DNA of 64,000 nucleotides from Bacteroidota bacterium (GTDB taxonomy: Bacteria; Bacteroidota; Bacteroidia; AKYH767-A; OLB10): assembly GCA_016714535.1 (NCBI GenBank), contig JADKDR010000007.1, positions 124,001 to 188,000 of the forward strand. Direction: 5' to 3'. This document shows positions 38,394 through 48,386 of this stretch, one piece after another (position 1 is the stretch's first letter; each line of letters opens with the position of its first letter). Both the position numbers and the translations under genes were made by a program. Below the pieces are notes generated by a model, which saw only the letters and a program-made list of their open reading frames with translations, was not told the origin of the DNA and ran no database searches.

Positions 38394-39197
38394 TTACTTT
38401 TTTACATTAAAGATATAGCTATCGTTTATGTATCCGGGTTGATCGGTTATTCCTGTTATTTTTATTACCACGTATTTAGGTATGGCTGCTAAATTTAATC
38501 GTGTAATGTAAATATCACCAATTTGAATTGAATCGGTAACATTTATCTGAATGCTGTTAAGGTATTGAGACTCAACAGACGATACGGTTGCCTGTGCGTA
38601 ATTAAAATTGTTTGACTTTACGAACTTTGCATACGTTGGCGCAAACCACTTATAGGTAAGGCTTTGAATACTGCTGTCGGGTATATACTCTTGCAAGTCG
38701 CGGCTACTGCTATCGGTAAAAACTGCGCTATTGGGCTCAAGCAGTTCAAGATTAAAAGCGTTGTTGTTAATATTAAACCCCGAATTAAACTGATGTCCTT
38801 GCGACTCAGTAAGGCTCTGGTCGCTTACATAAATTTGCTTTAAGTCTTTACCTTCGGTTCCATCTTCGTCTATGGCTGCAAAACTTAGATAAATTAATTT
38901 GCCTACTGCTGTTTCAGGAACTTTATACTGAAAAGTATAACTCAATGTTTTAGTTCCAATATTATTAGAATCTAAAAAAATAGTTTGAAAATCATTTTGA
39001 ATCTGCACTTTAATTATAAATCGTGTGATAGCTTTTTCGGAGGTTACTTTAATCCCCTTTGAAATTATATCACCGGCTTTGGCACTTACTCTAAAATCGG
39101 TAGGTGTAACTTCAAACAATGGAACTGCCTCTTCCTTTTTTTTGCACGAGGCAAAAAGAAAGAGGCATATCCCTGCATACAATACAAATTGTTTCAA
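38394..39197 (-). CDS. Lipoprotein of unknown function
   Basis: A 267-residue protein with a lipoprotein signal ending LFASC (Cys at residue 18) followed by KKKEEAVP, the Bacteroidota surface-lipoprotein style. The rest is beta-rich: an Ig-like part (VSAKAGDIISKGIKVTSEKAITRFIIKVQIQND) and a C-terminal part ending YINDSYIFNVKK. I do not recognise a named family. Four bases upstream on the same strand is the next lipoprotein gene, so these are co-transcribed. Confidence 0.75.
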   Translation of the reverse strand: MKQFVLYAGICLFLFASCKKKEEAVPLFEVTPTDFRVSAKAGDIISKGIKVTSEKAITRFIIKVQIQNDFQTIFLDSNNIGTKTLSYTFQYKVPETAVGKLIYLSFAAIDEDGTEGKDLKQIYVSDQSLTESQGHQFNSGFNINNNAFNLELLEPNSAVFTDSSSRDLQEYIPDSSIQSLTYKWFAPTYAKFVKSNNFNYAQATVSSVESQYLNSIQINVTDSIQIGDIYITRLNLAAIPKYVVIKITGITDQPGYINDSYIFNVKK

Positions 39198-39201
39198 TTA
39201 A

Positions 39202-39612
39202 TTACTTTGCTTTTAATTTAAAAGCTTTTGCTTTTACTGTGTACGTGCGCTTACTTCCTAAAAACATGAGGTTTCGTTTTTCATCTACATTAAAAGGTAT
39301 AACAAAATCTGCATCGGGTTTTTGTGAAAGTGCATCATATAGGGCATTATTAACACCACGGTTGTTAGGCAAGAATCCTGTAGATCCTGCAACTGCAGTG
39401 TTTACATAACGCCAACGTTTTCCGCCAATTGGCAGACCAAGTACAAAATTCTGAGAAGCTGTACCGGTTACTTCGCCAACATAATCTAGGTTATCATAGT
39501 TTACAATAACCTGAACATTTACCGGTGCCGATAAACGTGCGCTACGATTAATAGTACACGAAGTTATGAAGGCCATGGTAAGTATTCCGAGTATAATTTT
39601 TATTTTATTCAT
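39202..39612 (-). CDS. Small lipoprotein of unknown function
   Basis: A 136-residue protein with signal MNKIKIILGILTMAFITSC (lipid-modified Cys at residue 19). The mature part starts TINRSARLSAPVNVQVIVNYDNLDYVGEVTG and has the block RWRYVNTAVAGSTGFLPNNRGVNNALYDALSQKPDADFVIPFNVDE. This is the look of TRL-like or curli-associated small lipoproteins in Bacteroidota, but I cannot confirm the family. Lies between a lipoprotein gene and a beta-barrel gene on the same strand, giving a three-gene envelope operon. Confidence 0.7.
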   Translation of the reverse strand: MNKIKIILGILTMAFITSCTINRSARLSAPVNVQVIVNYDNLDYVGEVTGTASQNFVLGLPIGGKRWRYVNTAVAGSTGFLPNNRGVNNALYDALSQKPDADFVIPFNVDEKRNLMFLGSKRTYTVKAKAFKLKAK

Positions 39613-39645
39613 TGTTTTAAATGTTTATTATTTTCTACAATGAAA

Positions 39646-40476
39646 TTAATTGCGGCTAAAGTAAATGCTTAATATCAAACGAACATCCTGATTGGTGTCC
39701 ATATCAAAACTGCTACGTTTTAAATCTTTGTATGAATTTTCATCATCACTTTGAGTAAAGTAAGTAAGCGTGGTTACATCGGTACCACTTTTTACATCCT
39801 TTTCATTTTCTGTCTTACCGCCTTTAGTCCACTTAGCCGTCCAGCCATACTCCATACCTAACGATACCGGCAGGTGAGCAATAAATACGTTAAAGCCTAT
39901 CACACCACCTAAACCTATAACTGCCTTGTTAGTTGTTCTGGTTAGACGATTATAATCGCCATTAGCAAATTCAGAATTGTCAACGTTGAGCTCTTTCCTG
40001 AAACCTAAGTGCAAGTCGGCACCGGCATATACATCAAACATATTAGCTGGGCTAAAGTGTTTTTGGATACCGGGAATCAACACATACTCGCGTTTCAAAT
40101 CTTGAAACTCGCGGTCTGTTAGTGCAAAATTTTGTGACCCTCCATCAACCTGAGTAGTTGAGTCACTGCTTCCGTTAAATTTATTATTTTCTTTATATAA
40201 ACGGATAGCACCTCGAAAAGCCACATTATCACTTAAGTAATAACGGATACTTATCGGTGCCCCACTTCCAAGTGAGTTAACGTTGTTAAAACCCTTATCA
40301 ACGCTATCGTTGCTGAATAATGAGGTTAAGTCGGCACCAAAAGTAAGGGCCATATCGCCTTTTTGAGGGCGAGCTCCCAATGGTTCAACAGTATTATCGT
40401 TACTGCGTGTGGATAATTGTCCAAATCCTGAAAGCGCCACACCGGCAAACAGAATTGTTACGAAGATTTTTTTCAT
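39646..40476 (-). CDS. Outer-membrane beta-barrel protein
   Basis: A 276-residue protein with a signal peptide (MKKIFVTILFAGVALSGFGQ) and a porin-like beta-barrel. Strands with alternating hydrophobic residues include DMALTFGADLTSLF, PISIRYYLSDNVAFRGAIRLY, EYVLIPGIQKHF, MFDVYAGADLHLGF, KAVIGLGGVIGFNVF and a final strand VRLILSIYFSRN ending near the C-terminus. It probably sits in the outer membrane; no substrate can be assigned. First gene of the three-gene unit with the two lipoproteins downstream. Confidence 0.82.
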   Translation of the reverse strand: MKKIFVTILFAGVALSGFGQLSTRSNDNTVEPLGARPQKGDMALTFGADLTSLFSNDSVDKGFNNVNSLGSGAPISIRYYLSDNVAFRGAIRLYKENNKFNGSSDSTTQVDGGSQNFALTDREFQDLKREYVLIPGIQKHFSPANMFDVYAGADLHLGFRKELNVDNSEFANGDYNRLTRTTNKAVIGLGGVIGFNVFIAHLPVSLGMEYGWTAKWTKGGKTENEKDVKSGTDVTTLTYFTQSDDENSYKDLKRSSFDMDTNQDVRLILSIYFSRN

Positions 40477-40910
40477 ATTATTTTGATTTAAAGAGATTTT
40501 ATTGTCTAATAAATAATTTTAAAAGCGGTTAATGTGGTGCAAATGAAAAACTTTTTTTTCTCCAAAGCCAGCAGGTGATTTATGGCATGAGCCTTTGCCT
40601 GTTGAAAAATTACCACCTTAAATAACCGTACTGCTATTATTTTGGTCTTTAATTATAGCATGGCTTATTATTTTACTGTCAAAAAAACATAATTATTTGA
40701 ATTTGAGCTACTTGTGCCTTATTTTGTTAATTCAAAACTGGATCTAACTAAACCTAAAAAAACAGGCTTACACTAACAAGTCAACCAATTTTTGTTTAAA
40801 AAAAATACGGATTATGACCAAAATCATAAATAATTCCGGGACAATTACCCTTTTTATCAACTAGGTAATGTGTTGGGGGATTAGATGAGAAAAAATACTG
40901 CAAGCATTTA
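40477..40910. other. Intergenic upstream of the beta-barrel gene
   Basis: About 430 bases without a supported gene, between the start of the barrel gene and the end of comM. A 7-bp inverted repeat (ATTATGA ... TCATAAT) lies near 40810-40832. I see no clear terminator or RNA. Confidence 0.4.
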
Positions 40911-42449
40911 TTACCCTGCCCAACCATCTCTATCCAAACTCCTAAAGTTTATAGCTTCGGCAAGATGTTCTGTTTTTATATCTGTGCTTGCAGCCAAATC
41001 GGCAATGGTGCGCGATACTTTTAATATGCGGTCATAGGCACGAGCCGAAAGGCCAAGTCTATCCATTGCAACTTTTAATAAAGCGGTGCCTTCATCGGTT
41101 AGCTTGCACAGGCTGCGTAATTGCTTGGTATTCATTTGAGCATTGCAAAATACGGTGGGCGTAGCCTCATATCGCTCTGCTTGAATATTGCGGGCTGTTA
41201 CAACTCTTTCGCGTACATCATTGCTTTTTTCCGAAATACGCTCTTTGGTTAATTCGCTAAAAGGTACCGGTGTAACCTCTACATGCAAATCAATTCTATC
41301 TAATAAAGGACCCGATATTTTATTTAGGTACTTCTGTACAATGCCCGGCCCGCAAACACAATCCTTTTCGGGATGATTGTAAAAACCACAAGGGCATGGA
41401 TTCATACTAGCAACCAGCATGAAAGAGGCAGGATATTCAACAGCAAATCGAGCACGTGATATTGTAATTTTTCGTTCTTCTAATGGTTGCCTCATTACTT
41501 CCAATACGGTACGCTTAAACTCTGGCAACTCATCCAAAAATAAAACGCCATTATGTGCAAGTGAAATTTCTCCGGGTTGCGGAATGCCGCCACCTCCAAC
41601 TAAAGCCACATCGCTAATGGTGTGGTGTGGCGACCGGAAAGGGCGAACCGAAATCAACCCCATTTCCTTACCCATTTTGCCGGCAACCGAATGTATTTTG
41701 GTAACCTCCAGCGCTTCTTGTAACGTAAGCGGTGGCAGTATGGTTGGTAAGCGTTTTGCAAGCATGGTTTTGCCGGCTCCCGGTGGACCAATCAATATTA
41801 CATTGTGGCCTCCGGCTGCTGCTATTTCTAAGGCACGCTTTATATTCTCCTGCCCTTTTACATCGCTAAAATCAAACTCGCTTTGGGTTTGCTTGTTATA
41901 AAACTCTTCGCGGGTATTAACTATTACTTGCTCCAAGGCTTGGTCTCCTGTAAAATGATGTATTACCTGACTAAGGTTTTCTACCCCATAAACTTTTAAG
42001 TCGCTTACAATAGCAGCTTCGCGGGCATTTTCTTTCGGCAATATAAACCCTTTAAAGCCTTGCTTTCGTGCCTCTATGGCTATTGGCAATGAGCCTTTAA
42101 TGGGCATCACACTACCATCCAGGCTTAATTCGCCCATAATGATGTACTCGCTTATATCCTCTGCCCAAATTTGTTCGGAGGCGGCAAGTATTCCCATGGC
42201 TATGGTAAGGTCATAGGCACTGCCCTCTTTACGAATATCAGCAGGTGCCATATTTACAACCACCTTTTTGCCTGGCATTTTGTAGCCAATGTTTTTGAGG
42301 GCTGCTTCTATGCGTTGTTGACTCTCCTTTACTGCATTATCAGGCAAACCAACCATATAAAACTTAATTCCCTCGCTCACATTTACTTCTACGGTAATGG
42401 TGGTTGCATTTACTCCATGTACTGCGCTGCCGTATGTCTTTACAAGCAT
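40911..42449 (-). CDS. comM: YifB/ComM family Mg-chelatase-like ATPase
   Basis: A 512-residue AAA+ protein. The start at 42449 gives the standard opening MLVKTYGSAVHGVNATTITVEV; a frame start at 42533 adds 28 unrelated residues. An N-terminal Lon-protease-like domain (residues 1-165) contains YDLTIAMGILAASEQ. The ATPase has Walker A GPPGAGKTMLAKRLP, Walker B VLFLDELPEF, and a Cys-rich loop (NPCPCGFYNHPEKDCVCGPG). The C-terminal part contains ARAYDRILKVSRTIADLA. ComM drives branch migration during natural transformation. A 160-residue frame on the other strand is a shadow. Confidence 0.92.
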   Translation of the reverse strand: MLVKTYGSAVHGVNATTITVEVNVSEGIKFYMVGLPDNAVKESQQRIEAALKNIGYKMPGKKVVVNMAPADIRKEGSAYDLTIAMGILAASEQIWAEDISEYIIMGELSLDGSVMPIKGSLPIAIEARKQGFKGFILPKENAREAAIVSDLKVYGVENLSQVIHHFTGDQALEQVIVNTREEFYNKQTQSEFDFSDVKGQENIKRALEIAAAGGHNVILIGPPGAGKTMLAKRLPTILPPLTLQEALEVTKIHSVAGKMGKEMGLISVRPFRSPHHTISDVALVGGGGIPQPGEISLAHNGVLFLDELPEFKRTVLEVMRQPLEERKITISRARFAVEYPASFMLVASMNPCPCGFYNHPEKDCVCGPGIVQKYLNKISGPLLDRIDLHVEVTPVPFSELTKERISEKSNDVRERVVTARNIQAERYEATPTVFCNAQMNTKQLRSLCKLTDEGTALLKVAMDRLGLSARAYDRILKVSRTIADLAASTDIKTEHLAEAINFRSLDRDGWAG

Positions 42450-42542
42450 ATATTTAGCTGTGATACTTTTTTGATAAAAATGGATGGGCAAGATAGCGAG
42501 ATTTTGGCTGTCATAAAAAATTAATAAACCCAAAATTATTAA

Positions 42543-42574
42543 TTGTAACTTTCGTTAGTTATTACATACATTTG
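42543..42574 (+). promoter_or_regulatory. Promoter of the 42.6-kb lipoprotein gene
   Basis: A TTG at 42543-42545 and a -7 TACATTTG at 42567-42574 are separated by 21 bases. The -7 box ends 23 bases upstream of the ATG at 42598. Confidence 0.55.
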
Positions 42575-42597
42575 TTAGATTATAAAATATCAGTAAA

Positions 42598-43056
42598 ATG
42601 AAACTTGCAAAAATTTGGTATTTACTAGCTATCATGATTTGGATGAGTGCCTTCCTTGTTTCATGCAAAAAAGATAAGCCTGAAATTAGCAACATACCCA
42701 TTATTAGTATTCAAAGTGTTAGTCCTGCAGGTAATATTAAAGAATTTACCGATTCGGTTACCCTCATTATTGCTTATGAGGATGGCGATGGAGATTTAGG
42801 AGAAAATTCTACCACCGCAAAAAATTTGTTTATTACCGATAGTCGAATTGGAGTTACAGAGTCATTCAGAATAAGTGAACTTGCACCTTCAGGTGCAAGC
42901 ATTCATATAAAAGGTACGTTAAGATTAGTTCGTAAAAATATTCCCATAACTAACGGAAATAGCAGCGAGCAATTTACCTATAATGTATATGTAAAAGATA
43001 GAGCAGGCAATCAAAGCAACACGGTAAGCAGCCCAGCTATTACGGTTGTAAAGTGA
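42598..43056 (+). CDS. Lipoprotein of unknown function
   Basis: A 152-residue protein with lipoprotein signal ending AFLVSC (Cys at residue 22) followed by KKDKPEIS. The mature part is one Ig-like beta-sandwich: the strand VTLIIAYEDGDGDLGENST contains an acidic DGDGDLG loop that could bind calcium, and the C-terminus reads YVKDRAGNQSNTVSSPAITVVK. No enzyme motif. Probably an exported surface protein. Ends 14 bases before paaB, tail to tail. Confidence 0.75.
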   Translation: MKLAKIWYLLAIMIWMSAFLVSCKKDKPEISNIPIISIQSVSPAGNIKEFTDSVTLIIAYEDGDGDLGENSTTAKNLFITDSRIGVTESFRISELAPSGASIHIKGTLRLVRKNIPITNGNSSEQFTYNVYVKDRAGNQSNTVSSPAITVVK

Positions 43057-43069
43057 ACAGGGAGACCGT

Positions 43070-43363
43070 TTAAGAAATCTGCTTTATTCCTTCGGGGGTT
43101 TTATAAAAATTGGACGATCGATAGATTTTATCGTTTGCAGGATCGAAAAATGAGCCAACATCTTCCGGAGTAGAAGCCACAATATGTTCACTCTTTATCA
43201 CCCAAATATTAATAGCCTCATTTCTGCGACTATACACATCGCGGGCATTTAACAAAGCCATTTCTTTGTCGGGCGCTTTTACACTACCTGCATGTTCCAT
43301 AGGTGCTGCCTGTTTTTTTTGAGTGAATACTTCCCAGGTTTCAAACTCAGTACTTTCTGCCAT
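43070..43363 (-). CDS. paaB: PaaB-like subunit of phenylacetyl-CoA epoxidase (orphan)
   Basis: A 97-residue protein with the PaaB pattern: WEVFTQKKQAAPMEHAGSVKAPDKEMALLNARDVYSRRNEAINIWVIKSEHIVAS, and a C-terminal extension. PaaB is a small structural subunit of the PaaABCE epoxidase, where it bridges PaaA-PaaC heterodimers. None of paaA, paaC, paaD or paaE is present within the window, so it is separate here. It may partner with genes elsewhere or serve another role. Divergent from dnaK, with about 200 bases between starts. Confidence 0.85.
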   Translation of the reverse strand: MAESTEFETWEVFTQKKQAAPMEHAGSVKAPDKEMALLNARDVYSRRNEAINIWVIKSEHIVASTPEDVGSFFDPANDKIYRSSNFYKTPEGIKQIS

Positions 43364-43561
43364 TTACAATCATTTATGCGACAAAGGTATTGAATAAATC
43401 TTTTAAAAACCTCCTAGTTGTCATTAAAAAATAGCGACTACATGTAAATTAGTACGTTACCAAGAAATGGCGTAGAGGTTAAAATGTCTTTTTGTCACAA
43501 CTTTATGGTTGGCATAATGATTGAAAAAGACCTTATCAAAAAATTAATTATACATAAAAAA

Positions 43562-45470
43562 ATGAGAAAAGTAATAGGAATAGACCTGGGCACCACCAAC
43601 TCTTGTGTAGCTGTAATGGAAGGCAACGAACCGGTGGTAATACCAAATAGTGAAGGCCGCAGAACCACGCCCTCCATTGTTGCGTTTATAAAAGATGGCG
43701 AACGCAAAGTTGGCGACCCTGCAAAACGACAAGCAATTACAAATCCCAAGAAAACCATTTATTCGATAAAGCGTTTTATGGGCGAAACGTATGACAAGGT
43801 TTCTAAAGAAATTGCACGTGTACCTTATGAAGTAACCAAAGGCGAAAACAATACGCCACGCGTGAAAATAGATGACCGGACTTACACTCCACAAGAAATA
43901 TCGGCAATGGTGTTGCAAAAAATGAAAAAAGACCGCTGAAGATTACCTTGGAACCGAGGTGCATGAAGCCGTAGTTACTGTGCCTGCATATTTTAATGAC
44001 TCGCAGCGTCAGGCAACCAAAGAAGCCGGAGAAATAGCGGGTTTAAAAGTATTGCGAATAATAAACGAACCTACAGCGGCAGCCCTTGCTTATGGGTTAG
44101 ATAAAAAACATACAGATTCAAAGGTAGCAGTATTTGATTTGGGTGGCGGAACGTTTGATGTTTCTATCCTGGAATTAGGTGATGGTGTGTTTGAAGTAAA
44201 ATCAACTAATGGCGATACTCACTTAGGTGGAGACGATTTTGATCAGGTAATAATTGACTGGTTGGCCGATGAGTTTAAGTCGGACGAAGGCATAGACTTA
44301 CGCAAAGACCCCATGGCATTGCAACGCTTAAAAGAAGCATCTGAAAAAGCAAAAATAGAACTATCGAGCAGTGCGCAAACAGAAATTAACCTGCCGTACA
44401 TTATGCCGGTTGATGGTGTTCCTAAGCACTTGGTAAAAACTCTTACCCGCGCTAAGTTTGAACAACTTGCCGATAAACTAATTCAGGCAACACTGGAGCC
44501 TTGCAAAAAAGCGTTGACAGATGCTAAACTTAATGCAAGTCAAATTGACGAAGTTATTCTTGTAGGCGGTAGCACACGCATACCTGCCATACAGGAACTG
44601 GTAGAAAAGTTTTTTGGCAAGAAGCCATCCAAAGGAGTAAATCCGGATGAAGTAGTAGCCGTGGGTGCAGCCATACAAGGCGCGGTACTTACAGGTGAAG
44701 TAAAAGATGTGTTACTGCTTGATGTTACACCACTTTCGTTAGGTATAGAAACAATGGGTGGAGTATTTACCAAACTAATTGAATCTAACACAACAATACC
44801 AACCAAGAAAAGTGAAACATTCAGTACGGCAAGCGATAATCAGCCTTCGGTAGAATTGCATGTATTGCAAGGTGAGCGACCAATGGCAAATGCAAATCGC
44901 ACCATTGGCAGATTTCACTTAGATGGAATACTGCCAGCACAACGCGGCATTCCGAAAATTGAAGTAACATTTGATATTGATGCCAACGGTATATTACATG
45001 TAACTGCAAAAGATCAGGGCACTGGCAAATCGCAAAACATACGCATAGAAGCAAGCAGCGGCCTAAGCGAAGAAGAAATTAAACGCATGAAACAAGAAGC
45101 CGAAGCCAATGCAGATGCCGATAAGCGTTTGAAAGAAGAAACAGAAAAAATAAATCAGGCTGATACTATGATTTTCCAAACAGAAAAACAGTTGAAAGAG
45201 ATTGGCGATAAAATTCCTGCAGATAAGAAAACGAGCATTGAAACGGCATTGGCTCAATTGAAAGAAGCACACACTGCGCGCAATGTTGCAGCTATAGAAA
45301 CAGCAATGGCCGAAATGAATAAAGCATGGGAAGCAGCTGCGCAAGATGTATATGCTGCACAACAAAATGCAAACAGTAGCTCCACTGCTGATAAAGGGCA
45401 ATCTGCATCAGGTGACCAATCAGCTAGTACCGATGATGTTAAAGACGTACCTTTTGAAGAAGTAAAGTAA
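43562..45470 (+). CDS. dnaK: Chaperone DnaK (frameshifted)
   Basis: One gene of about 635 residues. The preferred start at 43562 gives MRKVIGIDLGTTNSCVAVMEG; upstream ATGs add 26 residues foreign to the family. The frame breaks just after the A6 run at 43925-43930: an extra G at 43931 disrupts KKTAEDYLGTEV. The ATPase domain has VFDLGGGTFDVSILELGDG, GGSTRIPAIQELV and the linker VLLLDVTPLSLGIETMGG. The substrate domain and lid run to a C-terminus ending DDVKDVPFEEVK, close to the normal DnaK tail. grpE and dnaJ are not in the window, and no CIRCE element is visible. Confidence 0.93.
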
Positions 45471-45498
45471 CCTGAAAACGTATATCGAATAAACTACA

Positions 45499-45527
45499 AG
45501 CCCTTGCAAATGCGAGGGCTTTTTTAT
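45499..45527 (+). terminator. Terminator of dnaK
   Basis: A 9-bp stem (45499-45507 with 45512-45520, one G-T pair) and a run of T residues, 28 bases past the stop. Confidence 0.8.
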
Positions 45528-45574
45528 TTTACAAAATGGCTTTGATTTTTTTTGCAAAAAAAATTGGATGTAGC

Positions 45575-45699
45575 ACCGATTATGCTTTCAATATAGTCCA
45601 ATCTTCATTTTATTTGATTGCACTATTTTCAAGCTATATCGGCATTAACCATTCTAAAATTATAAAATAGTTTGGACTATTTTATAATTAGAATTGGTA
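45575..45699. repeat. 125-bp structured dispersed repeat, copy B
   Basis: Second copy of the repeat at 25676-25800, identical length, 8 differences (mostly transitions), same orientation. It carries the same inverted repeat in the 3' half. It lies between the dnaK terminator and the end of the GH31 gene (stop at 45718), so a role in processing convergent transcripts is possible. Confidence 0.85.
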
Positions 45700-45717
45700 T
45701 AACAAACAACAAGCCTC

Positions 45718-48120
45718 TTATTCCAGATTTCTCCATTCTAATTTAAACAGCTTATTAGAAAACGGAAGTACACAAACACCTTTGACAACCTTATCATCAT
45801 AATACGTAATTCTTTTGCCATCCTCTACCAAATTTAAAACCTCGGCCAGCGTACCAATAAATTCAACTTTCAGATAGTTAAACTTTGAGACGAAGGTTCC
45901 CTCAGGCTGCTGAAAAACTAATTCCCGCTTGCGGCAATCAGTAACAATGTTGCGCTTATAAAATTCCTTATCCAGGTAATTGTAACTGATGCCATCATCT
46001 TCGTAATATTCAAATGTAGAAATACTATCACCGCCATATATGGTTATTTCCAATGTATCGGATGGTTGCTGCATGGTGTGCTGAATAAGGCTTTGCCTGA
46101 TTATCATTTCTCCAGCTTTTGCAAATACGGGTAAATCATTCAACGGGGCATCAACAAGATGTGCTTTGCCTCCTTCATAAACATTGTTGGTAGAAACCCG
46201 ATACCATTTTCCAGCAGGTAAATAGATGGAGGCATAGCTGTCTTTGCTTCGCACCGGACATACCAACAACGACTGCCCACACAAAAACTGGTTTTCGTAA
46301 CCATAACCATATACGTTGCCATCGTTCATATAATCGAGGCATAAGCTACGCACTACAGGCATGCCCGTTTGCGAAGCTTTATGAAATGCCGAATATAAAT
46401 ACGGTAATAAACGGTATCGTTTATTTATTATGTTTCGTGCAATGGCTTCGGTCTCTTCGCCCAGCGCCCAAGGTTCACGGTCGCGGGTATTAATCATGCT
46501 ATGGCATCTGAAGAAGGGTGTATAAGCTGCTATTGATAGCCAACGGGTGTATAAGTCCTTATCAGGATCATTGGCAAATCCACCAATATCAGCACCGGCA
46601 AAAGCAAATCCGCTTATACCCAGGCTCTGTATCATGCGCGCACTCATAAGCATGTGGTCATCCGATGCATCATTATCACCGGTCCATACGGCACTATATC
46701 GCTGCCCTCCTGCAAAGGTAGCACGGGTTAGAACAAATGGACGCTCATCAGGGTGCGCCTTTCGTACACCATCATAAGTCGATCTTGTCATTTGCATTCC
46801 ATAAACATTGTGCGCCTGTTTCATGGTAGTGCGATGCCCATCATAATCAAACATGAGTATGTTTGGAATAGATTGTCCCCATGCCGCGGGTTCGTTCATG
46901 TCGTTCCAGAAACCACGTATACCTGCATCCGTTAAGGTTTTGCAATGAGTTCCCCACCACCCTCGGGTAGTGGCTTTGGTAAAGTCAGGAAAATGACATG
47001 CGCCAGGCCATACATCGCCAGTATATAATTTTCCCGATGGATATTTTAGAAATACATTTTGCTTTATACCATCACTGTATACGTTGTAATCCTTAGCAAC
47101 TGAAATACCAGGATCAATTATTACAGCCACCCTGAAACCCATCTTGCCTAATGAGTCGGTGTACTTTTTAAAATCCGGAAATTTAGTTTCGCTAAAAGTA
47201 AAAACACGATACCTATCCATATAATCAATGTCATTATAAATGACATCGCAGGGTATTTGCTTGTCTCTAAAATTTTTGGCTACTGTATAAACTTCTTTGT
47301 CGGGATAATAACTCCACCGGCATTGCTGATACCCTAGCGACCATAAGGGAGGTATGGGCATACGGCCTGTTAAGTCTGTATAATATTCTATTATTTCGGC
47401 AATCGAATTTCCATTGATAAAATAATAAGTCATCTCCCCGCTTTCGCAACTAAAATGCATGTATTGGTGGTTTGTGGACGCGCCAAAATTGAAATTAGTA
47501 CGGTAGCTGTTATCAACAAAAATTCCGTAACACTTGCCGTTGGCTATTCCAATGTAAAATGGGATGGTCTTATATAACGGATCTGCCTCGGTAGTATAGG
47601 CAAAGTCATCGGTATTCCAGTTGGTAAATGAAAGGCCACGTTTATCAATAGGGCCTGTTTTTTCTCCCAGTCCAACAAACCGCTCGGTAGGAAATAGTTT
47701 TTTAAATATAGTAATCTCATCATTCCAAAACTGTATGCCAAGTTCAGTATCATCTTCATTTAATAGTTCATCATTTCGGTTGGCAAACGAAATTCGAAAC
47801 GGTGCTTTCGAAATAGAAATTTTTAATGAGTCGGTATTAAACTGAATACTAGTACCATCGACAAACCGGGGCTCAACTTGCCTTGGATTTGCAACTACCG
47901 CATAGCTAAAATATTTCTCTAACGGTTTATTGCTTATTCGCACCTGAACTATGTTTGGTGAATAGTAAGCGCATTTTACAAATGCATGGTCGGTAACTAT
48001 ATCCAATGCACCTGCTTTGGAAGTAGCACTTTTTACATTACCAATACCCTTATAAATATTTTGTGCTCTTGCAGCTAATCCTGCCAAGCACATAACGATA
48101 ATAATTACCCTATTAATCAT
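45718..48120 (-). CDS. Glycoside hydrolase family 31 alpha-glucosidase, exported
   Basis: About 800 residues from the preferred start at 48120 (MINRVIIIVMCLAGLAARAQ signal peptide); the longer frame start at 48186 adds 22 residues. The GH31 domain order is an N-terminal beta-sandwich, then the catalytic barrel with the nucleophile in FWNDMNEPAAWG, HNVYGMQMTRSTYDG and AVWTGDNDASDDHMLMSARMIQSLGISGFAFAGADIGGF (acid/base region). A C-terminal DUF5110-like region follows. It probably removes terminal alpha-glucose in the periplasm. Divergent from the GH20 gene, about 270 bases apart. Confidence 0.93.
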   Translation of the reverse strand: MINRVIIIVMCLAGLAARAQNIYKGIGNVKSATSKAGALDIVTDHAFVKCAYYSPNIVQVRISNKPLEKYFSYAVVANPRQVEPRFVDGTSIQFNTDSLKISISKAPFRISFANRNDELLNEDDTELGIQFWNDEITIFKKLFPTERFVGLGEKTGPIDKRGLSFTNWNTDDFAYTTEADPLYKTIPFYIGIANGKCYGIFVDNSYRTNFNFGASTNHQYMHFSCESGEMTYYFINGNSIAEIIEYYTDLTGRMPIPPLWSLGYQQCRWSYYPDKEVYTVAKNFRDKQIPCDVIYNDIDYMDRYRVFTFSETKFPDFKKYTDSLGKMGFRVAVIIDPGISVAKDYNVYSDGIKQNVFLKYPSGKLYTGDVWPGACHFPDFTKATTRGWWGTHCKTLTDAGIRGFWNDMNEPAAWGQSIPNILMFDYDGHRTTMKQAHNVYGMQMTRSTYDGVRKAHPDERPFVLTRATFAGGQRYSAVWTGDNDASDDHMLMSARMIQSLGISGFAFAGADIGGFANDPDKDLYTRWLSIAAYTPFFRCHSMINTRDREPWALGEETEAIARNIINKRYRLLPYLYSAFHKASQTGMPVVRSLCLDYMNDGNVYGYGYENQFLCGQSLLVCPVRSKDSYASIYLPAGKWYRVSTNNVYEGGKAHLVDAPLNDLPVFAKAGEMIIRQSLIQHTMQQPSDTLEITIYGGDSISTFEYYEDDGISYNYLDKEFYKRNIVTDCRKRELVFQQPEGTFVSKFNYLKVEFIGTLAEVLNLVEDGKRITYYDDKVVKGVCVLPFSNKLFKLEWRNLE

Positions 48121-48386
48121 AACCAAAATGAAAGCCCAAACATAACTTATTATAGCATATTCACAGAACCTATTTAAATTCGGCATAAAATTTTAAAAGA
48201 TCATAAATATGGCATTATAGTATTTAGAAGAAGAAATAGCTGTAAGCAAATAGCAATGATGAACCATAACGTTCCAAATAGCAATGAATGCCTCCTGTTA
48301 GGTTGTTCGTAAACTATCCATCATGATAAAAATTATGCAACATCTAATCTCAATAATCTTTTCATTTGCATAAAAAATAAATACGA

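Noticed and set aside
41419..41901. A 160-residue frame opposite comM, and a 150-residue one opposite acs (57744-58196).
   Set aside because: Both lie wholly inside strongly conserved genes on the other strand and look like coding shadows.
43562..45470. Programmed ribosomal frameshifting as an explanation of the split genes such as dnaK and gyrB.
   Set aside because: The breaks use different directions, run types and positions, lack a common slippery site with a downstream structure, and affect unrelated housekeeping genes. Assembly indels explain them more simply.
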